DNA from: Nitrosomonadales bacterium
GTDB taxonomy: Bacteria; Pseudomonadota; Gammaproteobacteria; Burkholderiales; Gallionellaceae
Length of the DNA: 54,183 bases
Reading direction: 5' to 3'
Assembly: GCA_016197305.1 (NCBI GenBank)
Contig: JACPVZ010000092.1
Coordinates: 1-54,183, forward strand
In this document: one piece after another, positions 1 through 9,158 of the stretch
Layout: each line of letters opens with the position of its first letter
Numbering within the stretch: the stretch's first letter is position 1
Translations under genes and position numbers: made by a program
The notes under the pieces: generated by a model
Seen by the model: only the letters and a program-made list of their open reading frames with translations
What the model was told of the DNA's origin: nothing
Databases searched by the model: none

Positions 1-102
1 TGGCTCATTGTTGCGATCCTGTCGGCGCTATTCGCACTCTCGGCGTTATACAACGTCGCACAATACAAATATATTTCGATACTTCTCTGCCAGGCAGATT
101 AA
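1..102 (+). CDS. C-terminal end of an unidentified membrane protein (partial, cut by left edge)
   Basis: Frame 1 is open from the first base to a TAA at 100-102 and gives 33 residues. They begin with a strongly hydrophobic stretch (WLIVAILSALFALSALYNV) that looks like a last transmembrane helix with a short polar tail. The ORF track does not list it because it has no start codon in the window. It would converge with the EAL-like gene on the other strand. The family cannot be told from so short a piece, and a chance open frame is possible. Confidence 0.45.
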   Translation, partial: WLIVAILSALFALSALYNVAQYKYISILLCQAD

Positions 103-109
103 CCATTCC

Positions 110-134
110 CTGTTAACGTCCACCACGTTAACAG
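110..134. terminator. Perfect 10-bp inverted repeat between convergent genes
   Basis: CTGTTAACGT, a 5-nt loop, then ACGTTAACAG. It lies between the stop of the partial left-edge gene and the stop of the EAL-like gene. The place suits a shared bidirectional terminator, but there is no T-run on either side and the arms are AT-rich, so termination is inferred only. Confidence 0.35.
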
Positions 135-137
135 CGC

Positions 138-1670
138 TCACTCTATCAGCGGGCGCGGGCGCGAGATACCGAATCCCTGCGCCAGGTCGATACCGATTTC
201 CTTCAGCTTCGCGATCGTTTCTTCGCTTTCCGCCAGCTCGGCGATCGTTTTGATGCCCATCTTTTTTGCCACGCCATTGATGGCCATGATCTTGGCGAGA
301 TCCACCGAGTTACGCAGCATGCCGAATACGATGCTGCCGTCGATCTTCAAAAAGTCCACCTGGAACCCCTGAATCAAGTCGAACAGGATTCGATCTCGAC
401 CGAAACCGCTGATCGCCACGCAACAGCCGCATTGGCTGACCCGCCGCGCAAATTCCGCGACGAGCAGCGCTCTTGATGCCAGTTCCGCGTTGGGAATTTC
501 AAAGCACAACACGGCGCCGCGCACCTGATGCTCGAGCAACGTCAATTGCAGGAATTCCGGGAACCCGGGATCGCCTATCGTCGCACTCGAAATATTGATG
601 AAGAACATCGAATGATCCTGCTTTCCATGCGCCGGATTCTGGTGTGAGGCCCACTCCGTGACGTGCCGGACTACCCACCTGTCCAAATGCTGCATCAGGC
701 CAAACTTTTCCGCCAGGGGAAAGAATGCGCCCGGCGGCATCATGCTTTCCTCTTCCTCCATCAGCCTGATCAGTATTTCATAGTGCTCGGCCTCGCCGGA
801 ACCGGCGCTCAGCGGCGTAATCAGCTGGCAGAACAGATGGAAGTTGCCGTTCTCGATGGCTGCCATGATTTGCTTCACATCCGTGCGTCCGGCGATCTGT
901 TCCGAGAAGGAATCGACATACATGTCCTGGACCGCATTGCCGTCCTGCACATGTACGGCCGTCTCGGTGCGGGTTTGTGCGTGCGGCGCAAGCTCGCCGG
1001 GCGGATGCACATCGCTGGGTGCAGTGATGTCATTGATCAGCATATGAAATCCGACGACCTTTCCGTTCTCGCCAAATTCGGGGATATGGGCAATGGACAA
1101 TCGGTAAAACGCCCCGTCCGGCATCTTCTGCGTCCGTTCATAATGCACGGGATGCCCATCCAAGGACTGCCGGACTGCGGTCGCGGTTTCCTGATAAATC
1201 CTGGCACCGAGCACTTCGCGCATATGCCGGCCATTGACCTGTTCAGGCCGAAGGCGCAATCCCTCAATGAATGCCCGGTTGCAATATTGGCAGCGCCCCT
1301 CGATGTCCACGAAGGCGACCATTGTCGGCAATGCTTCATCAATCAGATGCAGCCGCAGCTTACCGGCGGCATTCGCCTCTTCGGCCTTCTTGCGCAGCTG
1401 CGTTTCCCGTTCGAGTTTTTCCTTGAAGCCGCGCAATTGCGCGGTGCGGCGCATCGCGACCCACTCGGCGCGCGTCACACGCGTTGCCTCGGCGAGTATC
1501 GCGGCCACCAGTATCCCGTACAAGAAGGTGGTCCATTGCAGACCAAGCTGGGTAAAGTACATCGTAAAAACCAGCGCGGCCGCGGTCGCGACCACCGCAA
1601 ACGCCGAGATGAATGGCCGGACCACCGTGAATATCCTGCTTACCCGCAATTTGCATCCCTCCCGTGCCAT
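138..1670 (-). CDS. Membrane-anchored PAS protein with degenerate EAL domain
   Basis: A 510-residue signalling protein. Two hydrophobic helices lie near residues 17-40 and 46-62, followed by a charged coiled-coil-like stretch (75-100), a PAS domain (about 105-215) and an EAL-family domain (about 265-505). EAL domains normally hydrolyse c-di-GMP using two metals. Here the signature is EIL (298-300). The Asn of FINIS (359), Glu391, Lys442 and Glu478 are kept. The metal-binding DDFG motif reads SGFG (421-424), so both aspartates are gone. Loss of this pair predicts no phosphodiesterase activity, so the protein is more likely a c-di-GMP binding receptor or a protein-interaction module. It is transcribed alone and converges on the left-edge gene. 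Confidence 0.85.
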   Translation of the reverse strand: MAREGCKLRVSRIFTVVRPFISAFAVVATAAALVFTMYFTQLGLQWTTFLYGILVAAILAEATRVTRAEWVAMRRTAQLRGFKEKLERETQLRKKAEEANAAGKLRLHLIDEALPTMVAFVDIEGRCQYCNRAFIEGLRLRPEQVNGRHMREVLGARIYQETATAVRQSLDGHPVHYERTQKMPDGAFYRLSIAHIPEFGENGKVVGFHMLINDITAPSDVHPPGELAPHAQTRTETAVHVQDGNAVQDMYVDSFSEQIAGRTDVKQIMAAIENGNFHLFCQLITPLSAGSGEAEHYEILIRLMEEEESMMPPGAFFPLAEKFGLMQHLDRWVVRHVTEWASHQNPAHGKQDHSMFFINISSATIGDPGFPEFLQLTLLEHQVRGAVLCFEIPNAELASRALLVAEFARRVSQCGCCVAISGFGRDRILFDLIQGFQVDFLKIDGSIVFGMLRNSVDLAKIMAINGVAKKMGIKTIAELAESEETIAKLKEIGIDLAQGFGISRPRPLIE

Positions 1671-1743
1671 GCTGCAACAGTGACGCAGTCCCGATCGGCG
1701 TCATTGTAACCATGCAGGCCTGTTTAGTTTCAGAATTTTGACG

Positions 1744-1783
1744 CCATGGCAGCGCGCAAAAACCCATGGCAGCGCGCAAAAAA
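1744..1783. repeat. 20-bp tandem direct repeat (2 copies)
   Basis: CCATGGCAGCGCGCAAAAA occurs twice in a row with a 20-bp period. It lies in the 188-bp space between the start of the EAL-like gene and the stop of the cupredoxin gene. It looks like a recent slippage duplication. Confidence 0.85.
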
Positions 1784-1858
1784 CAAAGGGCCGGCATCAC
1801 GTGCCAGCCCTTCACAGGTATCGAACTTACGGGTCATCCCCGCGGTTTCAGCTCCGCA

Positions 1859-2329
1859 TCACTTTCCTGATTTGCTGGAATTGACGATACGGATCTCTCC
1901 GCCCATGAATTTGTGGTTACGGCACACGTAATACACCACATCCGGGGTTTCGGCATTAGGCGTGAAGGTCACCACCCCCTTGTAGGTATAGTTGCCCTGC
2001 ACTCCGGCGGTCATCGCAGCCTTGCCCCAGCCCACCGGTTTGGCCGCGATATAGAAGTCATGCATGACCCCGGTATCGACATTGAAGGTGTAGGTCTTGC
2101 CCCTGACCAGCTCGAGCGTGCGGCCTTGCACACCGTTGATCGCGAACCCCATTGAATCGCCCTGTCCAAAATACGGATGGGTCTTGTCCTTGTTGACCGA
2201 CACGACGTTGAAGTCATATTTTTCCTGAGCGCCTGCATCGCCGCCATCCGCGGCCTGCACCTGCGCCACTCCGGCCAAAAACAGGATTGCCGCAAACAGT
2301 GCGCTACGGATGCTGAATGAATATTGCAT
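1859..2329 (-). CDS. Secreted cupredoxin (type 1 copper protein)
   Basis: A 156-residue protein with a signal peptide (about 1-26, cleavage after AQA) and one small beta-rich domain. The copper ligands are visible: His90 (in VMHDF) and the C-terminal loop Cys136-x2-His139-x2-Met142 (VCRNHKFMGG). That C-x2-H-x2-M spacing matches the short loop of amicyanin-type cupredoxins, not the longer plastocyanin or azurin loop. It should be periplasmic and carry or shuttle electrons or copper. The start is supported by a strong TAAGGAGT site just upstream. It appears monocistronic, and the redox partner is not in this window. Confidence 0.8.
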   Translation of the reverse strand: MQYSFSIRSALFAAILFLAGVAQVQAADGGDAGAQEKYDFNVVSVNKDKTHPYFGQGDSMGFAINGVQGRTLELVRGKTYTFNVDTGVMHDFYIAAKPVGWGKAAMTAGVQGNYTYKGVVTFTPNAETPDVVYYVCRNHKFMGGEIRIVNSSKSGK

Positions 2330-2385
2330 GATCTACTCCTTAAAGATTTATTGGTATATGCGCCGCACTACAGTCGGCGCATTAT

Positions 2386-2592
2386 TCATGCAGACATCGG
2401 CGCTGACAAGTGCAGTCCGGCCTGCTGCCCCCCGGCCTGGAAATCAGCCGCAATCGCCACGCCCGGCACACACACCAGCTGATCGCCGCAATACATCAGC
2501 GGTAATCTTTCGCGCAGCCAGGGAGGGACATGCCGTTCCTGCAATAAGTTCCTCAGCGTGCGCGTCGCTCCGTGGGCATGCGGGCGCAGCAC
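2386..2592 (-). pseudogene. tilS: Detached C-terminal domain of TilS, downstream of in-frame TAG
   Basis: This frame continues tilS directly after its amber stop, with no frame change. The 68 codons encode a recognisable TilS C-terminal domain (ATRTLRNLLQE, VPPWLRERLPL, GDQLVCVPGV). Adding it to the upstream part gives about 451 residues, which is normal TilS length. Without readthrough it would not be made as part of TilS. The GTG that follows the stop could restart translation, but no ribosome binding site is visible. Confidence 0.8.
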
Positions 2593-3741
2593 CTATCCGC
2601 CGCGCCGCAGCCGCAGCGTCACCGGAGCCTGCTGTAGTTTTTCCAGACCAACACCCGCACCCTGCACCCGCTGGAAATTCAGGCGCGTGTTCAGCGCGGG
2701 CCAATCCAGCGCCTGCTCGCCTTGCCAGTCCAGTACCAGATCGCGGTCGAACTCCCCCAGCGCACGCAGTGCATAGGCTGCACCCCGGTATCGGCGTACT
2801 TGCCAGCCGCCATATTCGACACACACCTGCGCATCTTCGCAGGCATCGCACAGTTGTTGCAGCATATCGTGCAATTGCACCGCCTGAGGCATAGGCGCGC
2901 CCAGGCGGTGCAAAAAATAGCGCAACAGATTCCTCGCGCGAGCCAGGTTGAGCGTACGCAAGGCTGCAACCGCAAGCGCCTCACCCTGTATCGCCTGCGC
3001 CGCGTCCTGTTCGGCCAGTTCATCCAGCAGGCCGCCGGCCTCGGCAAAATGCTGTGCGCTGCGCCCCAGCGTGTCGCGATAGGCTGGGAATTTTTCTTCG
3101 AGCACCGGCAACACGCGATGGCGCAGGAAATTGCGCGGGTAGTTGTGGTCGGCGTTGCTTTCGTCCTCGATCCAGCGCAACTGATGGGCCGCGGCGTAAT
3201 CCAGCACCTGCTGGCGCGTGCAATCCAGCAGCGGCCGCAACAAGGCAGGCGAACCGCCGCGCCGGATCAGCAGCTGCATCGCGCTGGCACCGCGCACCCC
3301 TGCCCCGCGCAACAACTGCAACAGCACGGTTTCCGCCTGATCGTCTGCATGCTGCGCCAGCGCGACAAAATCGCACCTCTGTCTGGCAAATGCGGCATGA
3401 CGCAACTCGCGTGCCGCCGCCTCGATGCCGCGCGCGCGCAACGGTGCTATATCGACGTGTTCAACATGCATGGGGATGCCATGCCGGGCGCACAGCTCGC
3501 CACAGAAGAATGACCAGGCATCGGCGTTCGGGCTGATGCCGTGATGTATATGCAATGCGGAGAGTTGCCAGGAGAAGCGCGGCGCAAGCTGTTGAAGCAG
3601 ATGCAGCAACACGACCGAATCGACCCCGCCGCTCAGTCCTACCAGAATCGAGCAATGTGCCGGCAGCAGCGGTGCGATCCGTTCCGCTACCCGGGCGGAT
3701 AGCGGGCAATCAGCTGAGCTCGACTTCCTTGAACTTGCCAT
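2593..3741 (-). CDS. tilS: tRNA(Ile)-lysidine synthase, truncated by amber codon
   Basis: TilS uses ATP and lysine to turn C34 of the tRNA-Ile CAU anticodon into lysidine, which is needed to read AUA codons and is essential in most bacteria. The PP-loop ATP site SGGVDS is at 37-42 and the N-terminal and middle domains are intact. Translation stops at a TAG (2593-2595) after residue 382, in the middle of a typical RGGE-RLRP stretch; changing GAG to TAG would explain it. The 68 codons after the stop are still well conserved. Some TilS proteins naturally lack the last domain, so the short form may work; readthrough or a sequencing error are alternatives. It overlaps the end of accA by 32 bp and has no other good start. 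Confidence 0.9.
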   Translation of the reverse strand: MASSRKSSSADCPLSARVAERIAPLLPAHCSILVGLSGGVDSVVLLHLLQQLAPRFSWQLSALHIHHGISPNADAWSFFCGELCARHGIPMHVEHVDIAPLRARGIEAAARELRHAAFARQRCDFVALAQHADDQAETVLLQLLRGAGVRGASAMQLLIRRGGSPALLRPLLDCTRQQVLDYAAAHQLRWIEDESNADHNYPRNFLRHRVLPVLEEKFPAYRDTLGRSAQHFAEAGGLLDELAEQDAAQAIQGEALAVAALRTLNLARARNLLRYFLHRLGAPMPQAVQLHDMLQQLCDACEDAQVCVEYGGWQVRRYRGAAYALRALGEFDRDLVLDWQGEQALDWPALNTRLNFQRVQGAGVGLEKLQQAPVTLRLRRGG

Positions 3742-4678
3742 AACTCATCAGACGAGTGAAACGATCTTGCAGCAAGTCCGCGGTCGGCTTGTTCTGTACG
3801 GTTTTGAGCGCATCCTGCAGCGCCTTCTTGACTGCCTGCATGGTCGCGGGATAGTCGCGATGCGCGCCACCGAGCGGCTCGTTGACGATCTTGTCGACCA
3901 GGCCCAGCACCTTCAGGCGCGTCGCGGTGATGCCCAGCGTTTCGGCCGCATCCGAGGCCTTCTCCGCGCTTTTCCACAGGATGGAGGCACAACCTTCCGG
4001 CGAGATCACCGAATAAGTGCTGTATTGCATCATCAGCAACACGTCGCCGACCGCGATCGCCAATGCGCCACCGGAGCCGCCCTCGCCGATCACGGTACAG
4101 ATGATGGGCACGCGCAGCTCGGTCATCTCGTACAGGTTACGCCCGATCGCCTCGGACTGCCCGCGCTCCTCCGCGCCGACACCTGGGTAAGCGCCCGGCG
4201 TGTCGATGAAGGTCATGATCGGGATGCCGAACTTCTCCGCCAGGCGCATCAAGCGCATCGCCTTGCGATACCCTTCCGGACGCGGCATGCCGAAGTTTCG
4301 GACGATCTTCTCCTTGGTGTCGCGCCCCTTCTGGTGGCCGATCACCATCACGCTCTGGCCGTTGAACCTGGCCAATCCGCCCACGATCGCCTTGTCGTCG
4401 GCAAACGCGCGGTCGCCGTGCAACTCCTCGAAATCGGTGAACAGATGCTCGATGTAATCGAGCGTATAAGGACGCTGCGGATGACGTGAAACCTGCGATA
4501 TCTGCCAGGGCGTGAGCTTGGCGTAGATATCCTTGGTCAGCGCCTCGCTCTTCTTCGACAGACGCCCTATCTCATCGGCGATGTCCAGCGCGGAATCATC
4601 CTGTACGTAACGCAGCTGCTCGATCTTGTCTTCCAGTTCGGCGATCGAACTCTCGAAATCCAGAAATGATATTTTCAT
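3710..4678 (-). CDS. accA: Acetyl-CoA carboxylase carboxyltransferase subunit alpha
   Basis: A 322-residue AccA, close to the usual 319. With AccD it moves the carboxyl group from biotin-BCCP to acetyl-CoA, giving malonyl-CoA for fatty acid synthesis in the cytoplasm. The family core is clear: [15 protein letters not shown] near 65-80, [16 protein letters not shown], and the [15 protein letters not shown] oxyanion-hole region. The N-terminal coiled coil that packs on AccD is present. It lies upstream of tilS with a 32-bp overlap, so the two are probably co-transcribed. accD is not in the window. Confidence 0.97.
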   Translation of the reverse strand: MKISFLDFESSIAELEDKIEQLRYVQDDSALDIADEIGRLSKKSEALTKDIYAKLTPWQISQVSRHPQRPYTLDYIEHLFTDFEELHGDRAFADDKAIVGGLARFNGQSVMVIGHQKGRDTKEKIVRNFGMPRPEGYRKAMRLMRLAEKFGIPIMTFIDTPGAYPGVGAEERGQSEAIGRNLYEMTELRVPIICTVIGEGGSGGALAIAVGDVLLMMQYSTYSVISPEGCASILWKSAEKASDAAETLGITATRLKVLGLVDKIVNEPLGGAHRDYPATMQAVKKALQDALKTVQNKPTADLLQDRFTRLMSYGKFKEVELS

Positions 4679-4811
4679 GTTTGGCCCTTACTGATATGAC
4701 TGCTGGCTGGCGCTGGCGAACAGCCAGCCGGGCAGGCGTCCTGTGCCCCGACAAACAAGCTTTCCAGCCATTGCGGACAAGTCATTGGTTATAAAAATCG
4801 GCGCGATGATA

Positions 4812-6050
4812 CTACAAAGCGAAGAATCGTTTGATGGTTGCCAATATTTCGTTGTGCTGGTGGTGGATCGCCTTATCCAGCGCGGCCTCGTCCAGGTTCT
4901 GCAACGCACTGTCCAGCTGCGCGCGCCGGGTCACCAGCACGTGGGAAACTTCGTCGGCGATACCGGGACGCGCCAGCAATATCTCCTCGAATGCTTCCTT
5001 GTCGAGGCGGTAGCACTCCACGTCGGTCTTCGCGATCACCGATGCCACCCGCGGCGCGCCGGTCATCAGGCTCATTTCGCCGAAGAAATTGCCTTTACCC
5101 AGCACATTCAGGATGCGTTTCTCGCCATTCCCCCCTTCCAGATAGACCTCGGCCTCGCCATTGATGATGATGAACAGCCAGTGCTGCGCGGGCGTGCCCT
5201 GCTTGGCGATCACGTTACCCTTGGCAAACGGCGCATATTTCAGGCGTTCGGCGAGCTTGCGCAGCTCATCGTCGGTCATCTGGGCGAACAATTCCACGCG
5301 CTTGAGGGTCTTGATGCGCAGCAGCAGTTCGCGCTGATACACCGTCTCCTCGTATTTCTCGTTTTCCTTGATGAAGTGGACGTTCTGCTCCTCTACGGTC
5401 AGCTTGATCCCGGCACGCTCCAGTGCGGTATAGACATGCCAGCGTATCGCCGCATCGGTCGGATCGTCCGCCATCAGGTCGGTCAGCCAGTAACGCAACG
5501 CATAGCGCGCGCAGCCCTTGTCCATCTCCATCAACACGCAACTGGGCGGAGGAGTCTTCGCCACATTGTTGATCTCCGCCTGCAATATGGCGTTTTCCAC
5601 CGCGCTGACCACCCGGGTCGGCGTGGTGCCCAGGCCGACGTTGAACCACACCCAGCGCCGCCACTGCACCGGCTGGTCGGTGCGCCGCCCCAGCACCAGG
5701 AACTTGTTCTTCATCAACTGGCTGTTGGGAAACACCACCGTCTCCCAGTTTCGCGTCTCCACCAGCGTGGAGCGCCAGCGGATATCCACCACCTTGCCGG
5801 CGATGTCGTCCACCTTGATCCAGTCGCCGATCTGTATCGAGTTGTCCAGTTGCAGCGCCAGACCGCCGAGGATGTTGCCCAGCGTGTCCTGCATCGCGAA
5901 TGCCACTACCGCTGTGATCATCGCCGACGTCGCGACGATGCTGCCCAGGTCCAGCCCGGCATAACGCAACCTCACCAACCCCCATGCGATATAGCCGATG
6001 ATCACGAAAAGGTCTTCGGCGATGCGCGGCGGCTTGATGCTCCTTAACAT
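4812..6050 (-). CDS. MscS-type mechanosensitive channel with cyclic nucleotide-binding domain
   Basis: A 412-residue fusion of an MscS pore and beta domain (about 1-240) with a C-terminal cNMP-binding domain (about 280-385), the architecture of bacterial cyclic nucleotide-gated (bCNG) channels. The pore helix is the conserved SAMITAVVAFAMQDTLGNILGG region. The phosphate-binding cassette is FFGEMSLM...PRVASV, with the key Glu and Arg kept, so nucleotide binding is plausible. Only one clear helix precedes the pore helix, while relatives usually have two to four. The upstream frame is closed by the stop of the neighbouring gene, in the same frame, 33 nt before this ATG. The N-terminus therefore looks minimal or trimmed. 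Confidence 0.88.
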   Translation of the reverse strand: MLRSIKPPRIAEDLFVIIGYIAWGLVRLRYAGLDLGSIVATSAMITAVVAFAMQDTLGNILGGLALQLDNSIQIGDWIKVDDIAGKVVDIRWRSTLVETRNWETVVFPNSQLMKNKFLVLGRRTDQPVQWRRWVWFNVGLGTTPTRVVSAVENAILQAEINNVAKTPPPSCVLMEMDKGCARYALRYWLTDLMADDPTDAAIRWHVYTALERAGIKLTVEEQNVHFIKENEKYEETVYQRELLLRIKTLKRVELFAQMTDDELRKLAERLKYAPFAKGNVIAKQGTPAQHWLFIIINGEAEVYLEGGNGEKRILNVLGKGNFFGEMSLMTGAPRVASVIAKTDVECYRLDKEAFEEILLARPGIADEVSHVLVTRRAQLDSALQNLDEAALDKAIHHQHNEILATIKRFFAL

Positions 6051-6083
6051 ACGGTGTAGATGGAAATCAGTGCAGTCGGCATT

Positions 6084-7103
6084 TTACACCACCGAGTATT
6101 CGGCCAGCGTTTTGCTGCGCCTCCAGAACGCCCAGGTGTCGCCGCGCGTCAGGCTCACGCGGCGGATGCCGTCTCCGCTCAACACCTCGATCTGCATCTG
6201 CTCGATGTCCCCGCTGCGCAACGCCTGCCACAGCGGCACCGCATAGCCTGATTCAAAGCGCTGCAAGGCCGCACGCCAGGCTTCCAGATCACCGGCCTGC
6301 AACGCCCGGCGCAAAGCCGCCCACACCAGCAATTGCCGATCGCAGCCCGATTCAGGCCGCCACCGCTCAGGCCAGGCGGAACAGGAAATACCTGCCGAGG
6401 CTGCAAACATCCTGGCCAGCAATTCGTCGGTAGCCACACAATCGCAGGACGGCGCGACGCCATCGCCTGCCGCCCCGCCCCCCCACAGCCACAGGCTGTT
6501 GACCGGCAATGCCCCGCGCGCCTCGCGGGCGTCGTTCAACGGATGCGAAAACAGCAGCATCTGGATCTCGTTGAATATCTGGTGCCAGCGTGACGCATCC
6601 GTCCCGCCGGGCAACATGCCGCGGATATTGCGCCCGTTCGCCTGTGACAGTGGCACGCAGGAGATGTCCGGCAGGCGTTCCAGCGCCAGATACCAGCGCA
6701 GCGGGTGCGGCGCATGGAACGTCATCCCCTGCCCGGAAAAATATTCGTTCAGGCTGCGACAGAATTGCGCGGCCTCGTCGCCGTCGATGTCATCGCAGTC
6801 CAGCAACAGCATCTGGTCGCGCTGCAGGCGCAGGTGCGCCGGCGTGGCACACAACCATGCCCCCGCCTGCTGTTGCAGCAGACCATCGAATGCCGCGGCG
6901 AGCGGCGCGACCGGTGCATCGCCCCGATGGCGCACGCCGAACAGCTCGCACAGACAGTTTTCCAGTGGCGCCGCTTCCAGCATTTCGCTGTGTCCGCGCG
7001 CCAGCAGCTTGCGCAATGCCGGCAAATGCAGATCGGCACAGACCTCGGCGGCAAAGTCTTTGGGCAGGAATAAATCAGGGATGATCAAGTGAACGCTTTT
7101 CAT
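6084..7103 (-). CDS. RpfE-type regulatory protein, phosphoglycerate-mutase-like superfamily
   Basis: A 339-residue protein of the type annotated in Betaproteobacteria and Xanthomonas as 'regulatory protein, RpfE type', distantly related to cofactor-independent phosphoglycerate mutases. Features seen are the N-terminal VHLIIPDLF strand, a central LERLPDISCVPLSQANGRN segment, and NSLWLWGGG, the usual family marker. No signal peptide or membrane helix is seen. The true activity of the family is not established. It is divergent from lolC with an 82-bp gap and sits 33 bp upstream of the MscS-type gene, probably in one transcript. Confidence 0.65.
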   Translation of the reverse strand: MKSVHLIIPDLFLPKDFAAEVCADLHLPALRKLLARGHSEMLEAAPLENCLCELFGVRHRGDAPVAPLAAAFDGLLQQQAGAWLCATPAHLRLQRDQMLLLDCDDIDGDEAAQFCRSLNEYFSGQGMTFHAPHPLRWYLALERLPDISCVPLSQANGRNIRGMLPGGTDASRWHQIFNEIQMLLFSHPLNDAREARGALPVNSLWLWGGGAAGDGVAPSCDCVATDELLARMFAASAGISCSAWPERWRPESGCDRQLLVWAALRRALQAGDLEAWRAALQRFESGYAVPLWQALRSGDIEQMQIEVLSGDGIRRVSLTRGDTWAFWRRSKTLAEYSVV

Positions 7104-7185
7104 GCCTGCGAGTTTACCACCTCGCTGTCATCGCCCGCGCGCTTGTGGCACACTAGCGCCCGTTCCATTTCCTGACCGGCTTATC

Positions 7186-8430
7186 TTGCAACCCTACGAA
7201 TTATTCATCGGCCTGCGCTATACCCGTGCCAAACGGCGCAACCACTTCATCTCGTTCATCTCGCTGATCTCGATGCTGGGCATGGCGCTCGGCGTGCTGG
7301 CGCTGATCGTGGTGCTGTCGGTGATGAACGGCTTCCAGAAGGAAATCCGCGCGCGCATGCTGGGCGCCTCGCCGCATCTGGAAGTGGTCGCCGACGGCGG
7401 CCGCATCAACGAATGGCAGCCGGTGCTGGAACAAGTGGCAAAACACCCGCAAGTTGCCGCCGCCGCGCCCTATGTCGCCGGACAGGGCATGCTGTCGTTC
7501 GGGCAAAGCGTGCAGGGCGTGATGGTGCGCGGCATAGATCCGGCGCGCGAATCCTCAATCACCGATCTGGCCAGCAAATTCAAGCTCGGCAGCCTGGACC
7601 AGCTGCACGCCGGTGAATTCGGCATCGTGCTGGGCTCAGACCTGGCGCGCACGCTGGGCGTGCGCATCAACGAGAAGGTGATGCTAATCGCCCCGCAGGG
7701 TGCTATCACGCCGGCCGGCATGATGCCGCGCCTCAAGCAATTCCGTGTGGTCGGCATCTTCGAGATCGGCATGGCGCCCTACGACAACAGCCTCGCGCTG
7801 ATCCACCTCGGCGATGCGCAGAAGCTGTTCCAGCTCGACAGCGCGGTAACCGGCATCAGCACCAAACTGCGCAACCTCGACCGCGCGCCCTTGACTGCCG
7901 CGGAATTGCAGCGGCAACTTCCGTCCGAGCTGTACGCCAACGACTGGACGCACCAGAACAGCAACTATTTCCGCGCGGTGCAGATGGAAAAGAAGATGAT
8001 GTTCATCATCCTGTCGCTGATCGTCGCGGTGGCCGCGTTCAACATCGTCTCCACGCTGGTGATGGCGGTCACCGACAAGCAGGCCGACATCGCGATCCTG
8101 CGCACGCTGGGTGCCTCGCCGCGCAGCATCATGAAAATCTTCATCGTGCAGGGCGTGGTGATCGGCCTGGTCGGCACGCTGCTGGGCAGCATAGGTGGCA
8201 TCCTGCTGGCACTCAACCTGAACGTCGTCGTGCCGTTCATCGAACACCTGTTCGGCGTGCAGTTCCTCGCCAAGGACGTGTATTACATCAGCGAACTGCC
8301 TTCCGACCTGCGCTATCCGGAAGTGATGCTGGTGGCCGGGCTGTCGTTCCTGATCAGCCTGCTGGCCACTTTGTACCCCAGCTACCGGGCGTCCAAGACC
8401 CAACCGGCGGAGGCGTTGCGTTATGAATAA
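7186..8430 (+). CDS. lolC: Lipoprotein-releasing ABC transporter permease LolC/LolE
   Basis: Inner-membrane permease of the Lol system, which pulls outer-membrane lipoproteins from the inner membrane and hands them to LolA. The open frame begins at 7102, but homologues start with [17 protein letters not shown], so I use the TTG at 7186. That gives 414 residues, the family's normal size, and avoids overlap with the divergent gene. There is one N-terminal helix (about 20-45), a large periplasmic domain, and three C-terminal helices within the FtsX-type domain, ending [17 protein letters not shown]. Only one permease gene is present, so it may work as a homodimer. It overlaps lolD by 8 bp. Confidence 0.93.
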   Translation: MQPYELFIGLRYTRAKRRNHFISFISLISMLGMALGVLALIVVLSVMNGFQKEIRARMLGASPHLEVVADGGRINEWQPVLEQVAKHPQVAAAAPYVAGQGMLSFGQSVQGVMVRGIDPARESSITDLASKFKLGSLDQLHAGEFGIVLGSDLARTLGVRINEKVMLIAPQGAITPAGMMPRLKQFRVVGIFEIGMAPYDNSLALIHLGDAQKLFQLDSAVTGISTKLRNLDRAPLTAAELQRQLPSELYANDWTHQNSNYFRAVQMEKKMMFIILSLIVAVAAFNIVSTLVMAVTDKQADIAILRTLGASPRSIMKIFIVQGVVIGLVGTLLGSIGGILLALNLNVVVPFIEHLFGVQFLAKDVYYISELPSDLRYPEVMLVAGLSFLISLLATLYPSYRASKTQPAEALRYE

Positions 8431-9103
8431 CGCCATCATTTCCTGCAGCGATTTAACCAAGACCTTCGTGATCGGCAAGGAGGATGTACCGGTGCTCAAG
8501 GGCATCGACCTGGAAGTACAGCGCGGCGAGCGCATCGCGATCGTCGGTGCCTCCGGTTCCGGCAAGAGCACGCTGCTGCATCTGCTCGGCGGACTGGATA
8601 ACGTCAGCGGCGGCAGCGTGCAGATCCTCGGCCAGCAACTGACCCAGCTGAACGAGACCCAGCGCGGCGAGTTGCGCAATCGCTCGCTGGGTTTCGTTTA
8701 CCAGTTCCATCATCTTCTTCCGGAATTCAGCGCACTGGAAAACGTCGCGATGCCGCTGCTGATACGCGGCATGAAGAAACACGACGCCCATCCGCGCGCC
8801 GCCGCGATGCTGGAACAGGTAGGACTGGCCCATCGCCTGAACCACCATCCCGCCGAGCTCTCCGGCGGCGAACGTCAGCGCGTCGCGGTGGCGCGCGCGC
8901 TGGTCACCGAGCCGGCCTGCGTGCTGGCCGACGAACCGACCGGAAACCTGGACCGCAACAGCGCGACGGCCTTGTTCGACCTAATGCAGCAACTCAACGA
9001 ACAGCTGCACACCAGCTTCATCGTCGTCACCCACGACCTGGAACTGGCCGGACGGATGCAACGCCGCTTGCGGCTGGTGGACGGGGTGTTGCTGGCGACG
9101 TAA
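8423..9103 (+). CDS. lolD: Lipoprotein-releasing ABC transporter ATPase LolD
   Basis: A 226-residue cytoplasmic ATPase that drives the Lol permease. Walker A is GASGSGKST (about 43-51), the signature is [15 protein letters not shown], and Walker B is [11 protein letters not shown], followed by the switch His in VVTHD. The LolD-type motif near [13 protein letters not shown] is present. The start codon lies inside the end of lolC (ATGAATAA), so the two are translationally coupled. Length is normal. Confidence 0.96.
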   Translation: MNNAIISCSDLTKTFVIGKEDVPVLKGIDLEVQRGERIAIVGASGSGKSTLLHLLGGLDNVSGGSVQILGQQLTQLNETQRGELRNRSLGFVYQFHHLLPEFSALENVAMPLLIRGMKKHDAHPRAAAMLEQVGLAHRLNHHPAELSGGERQRVAVARALVTEPACVLADEPTGNLDRNSATALFDLMQQLNEQLHTSFIVVTHDLELAGRMQRRLRLVDGVLLAT

Positions 9104-9158
9104 CGCGCCGCCCAACGGCTTCTGGATCCGAGCAAACTCCGCTTTAGATTCGTTCCGT

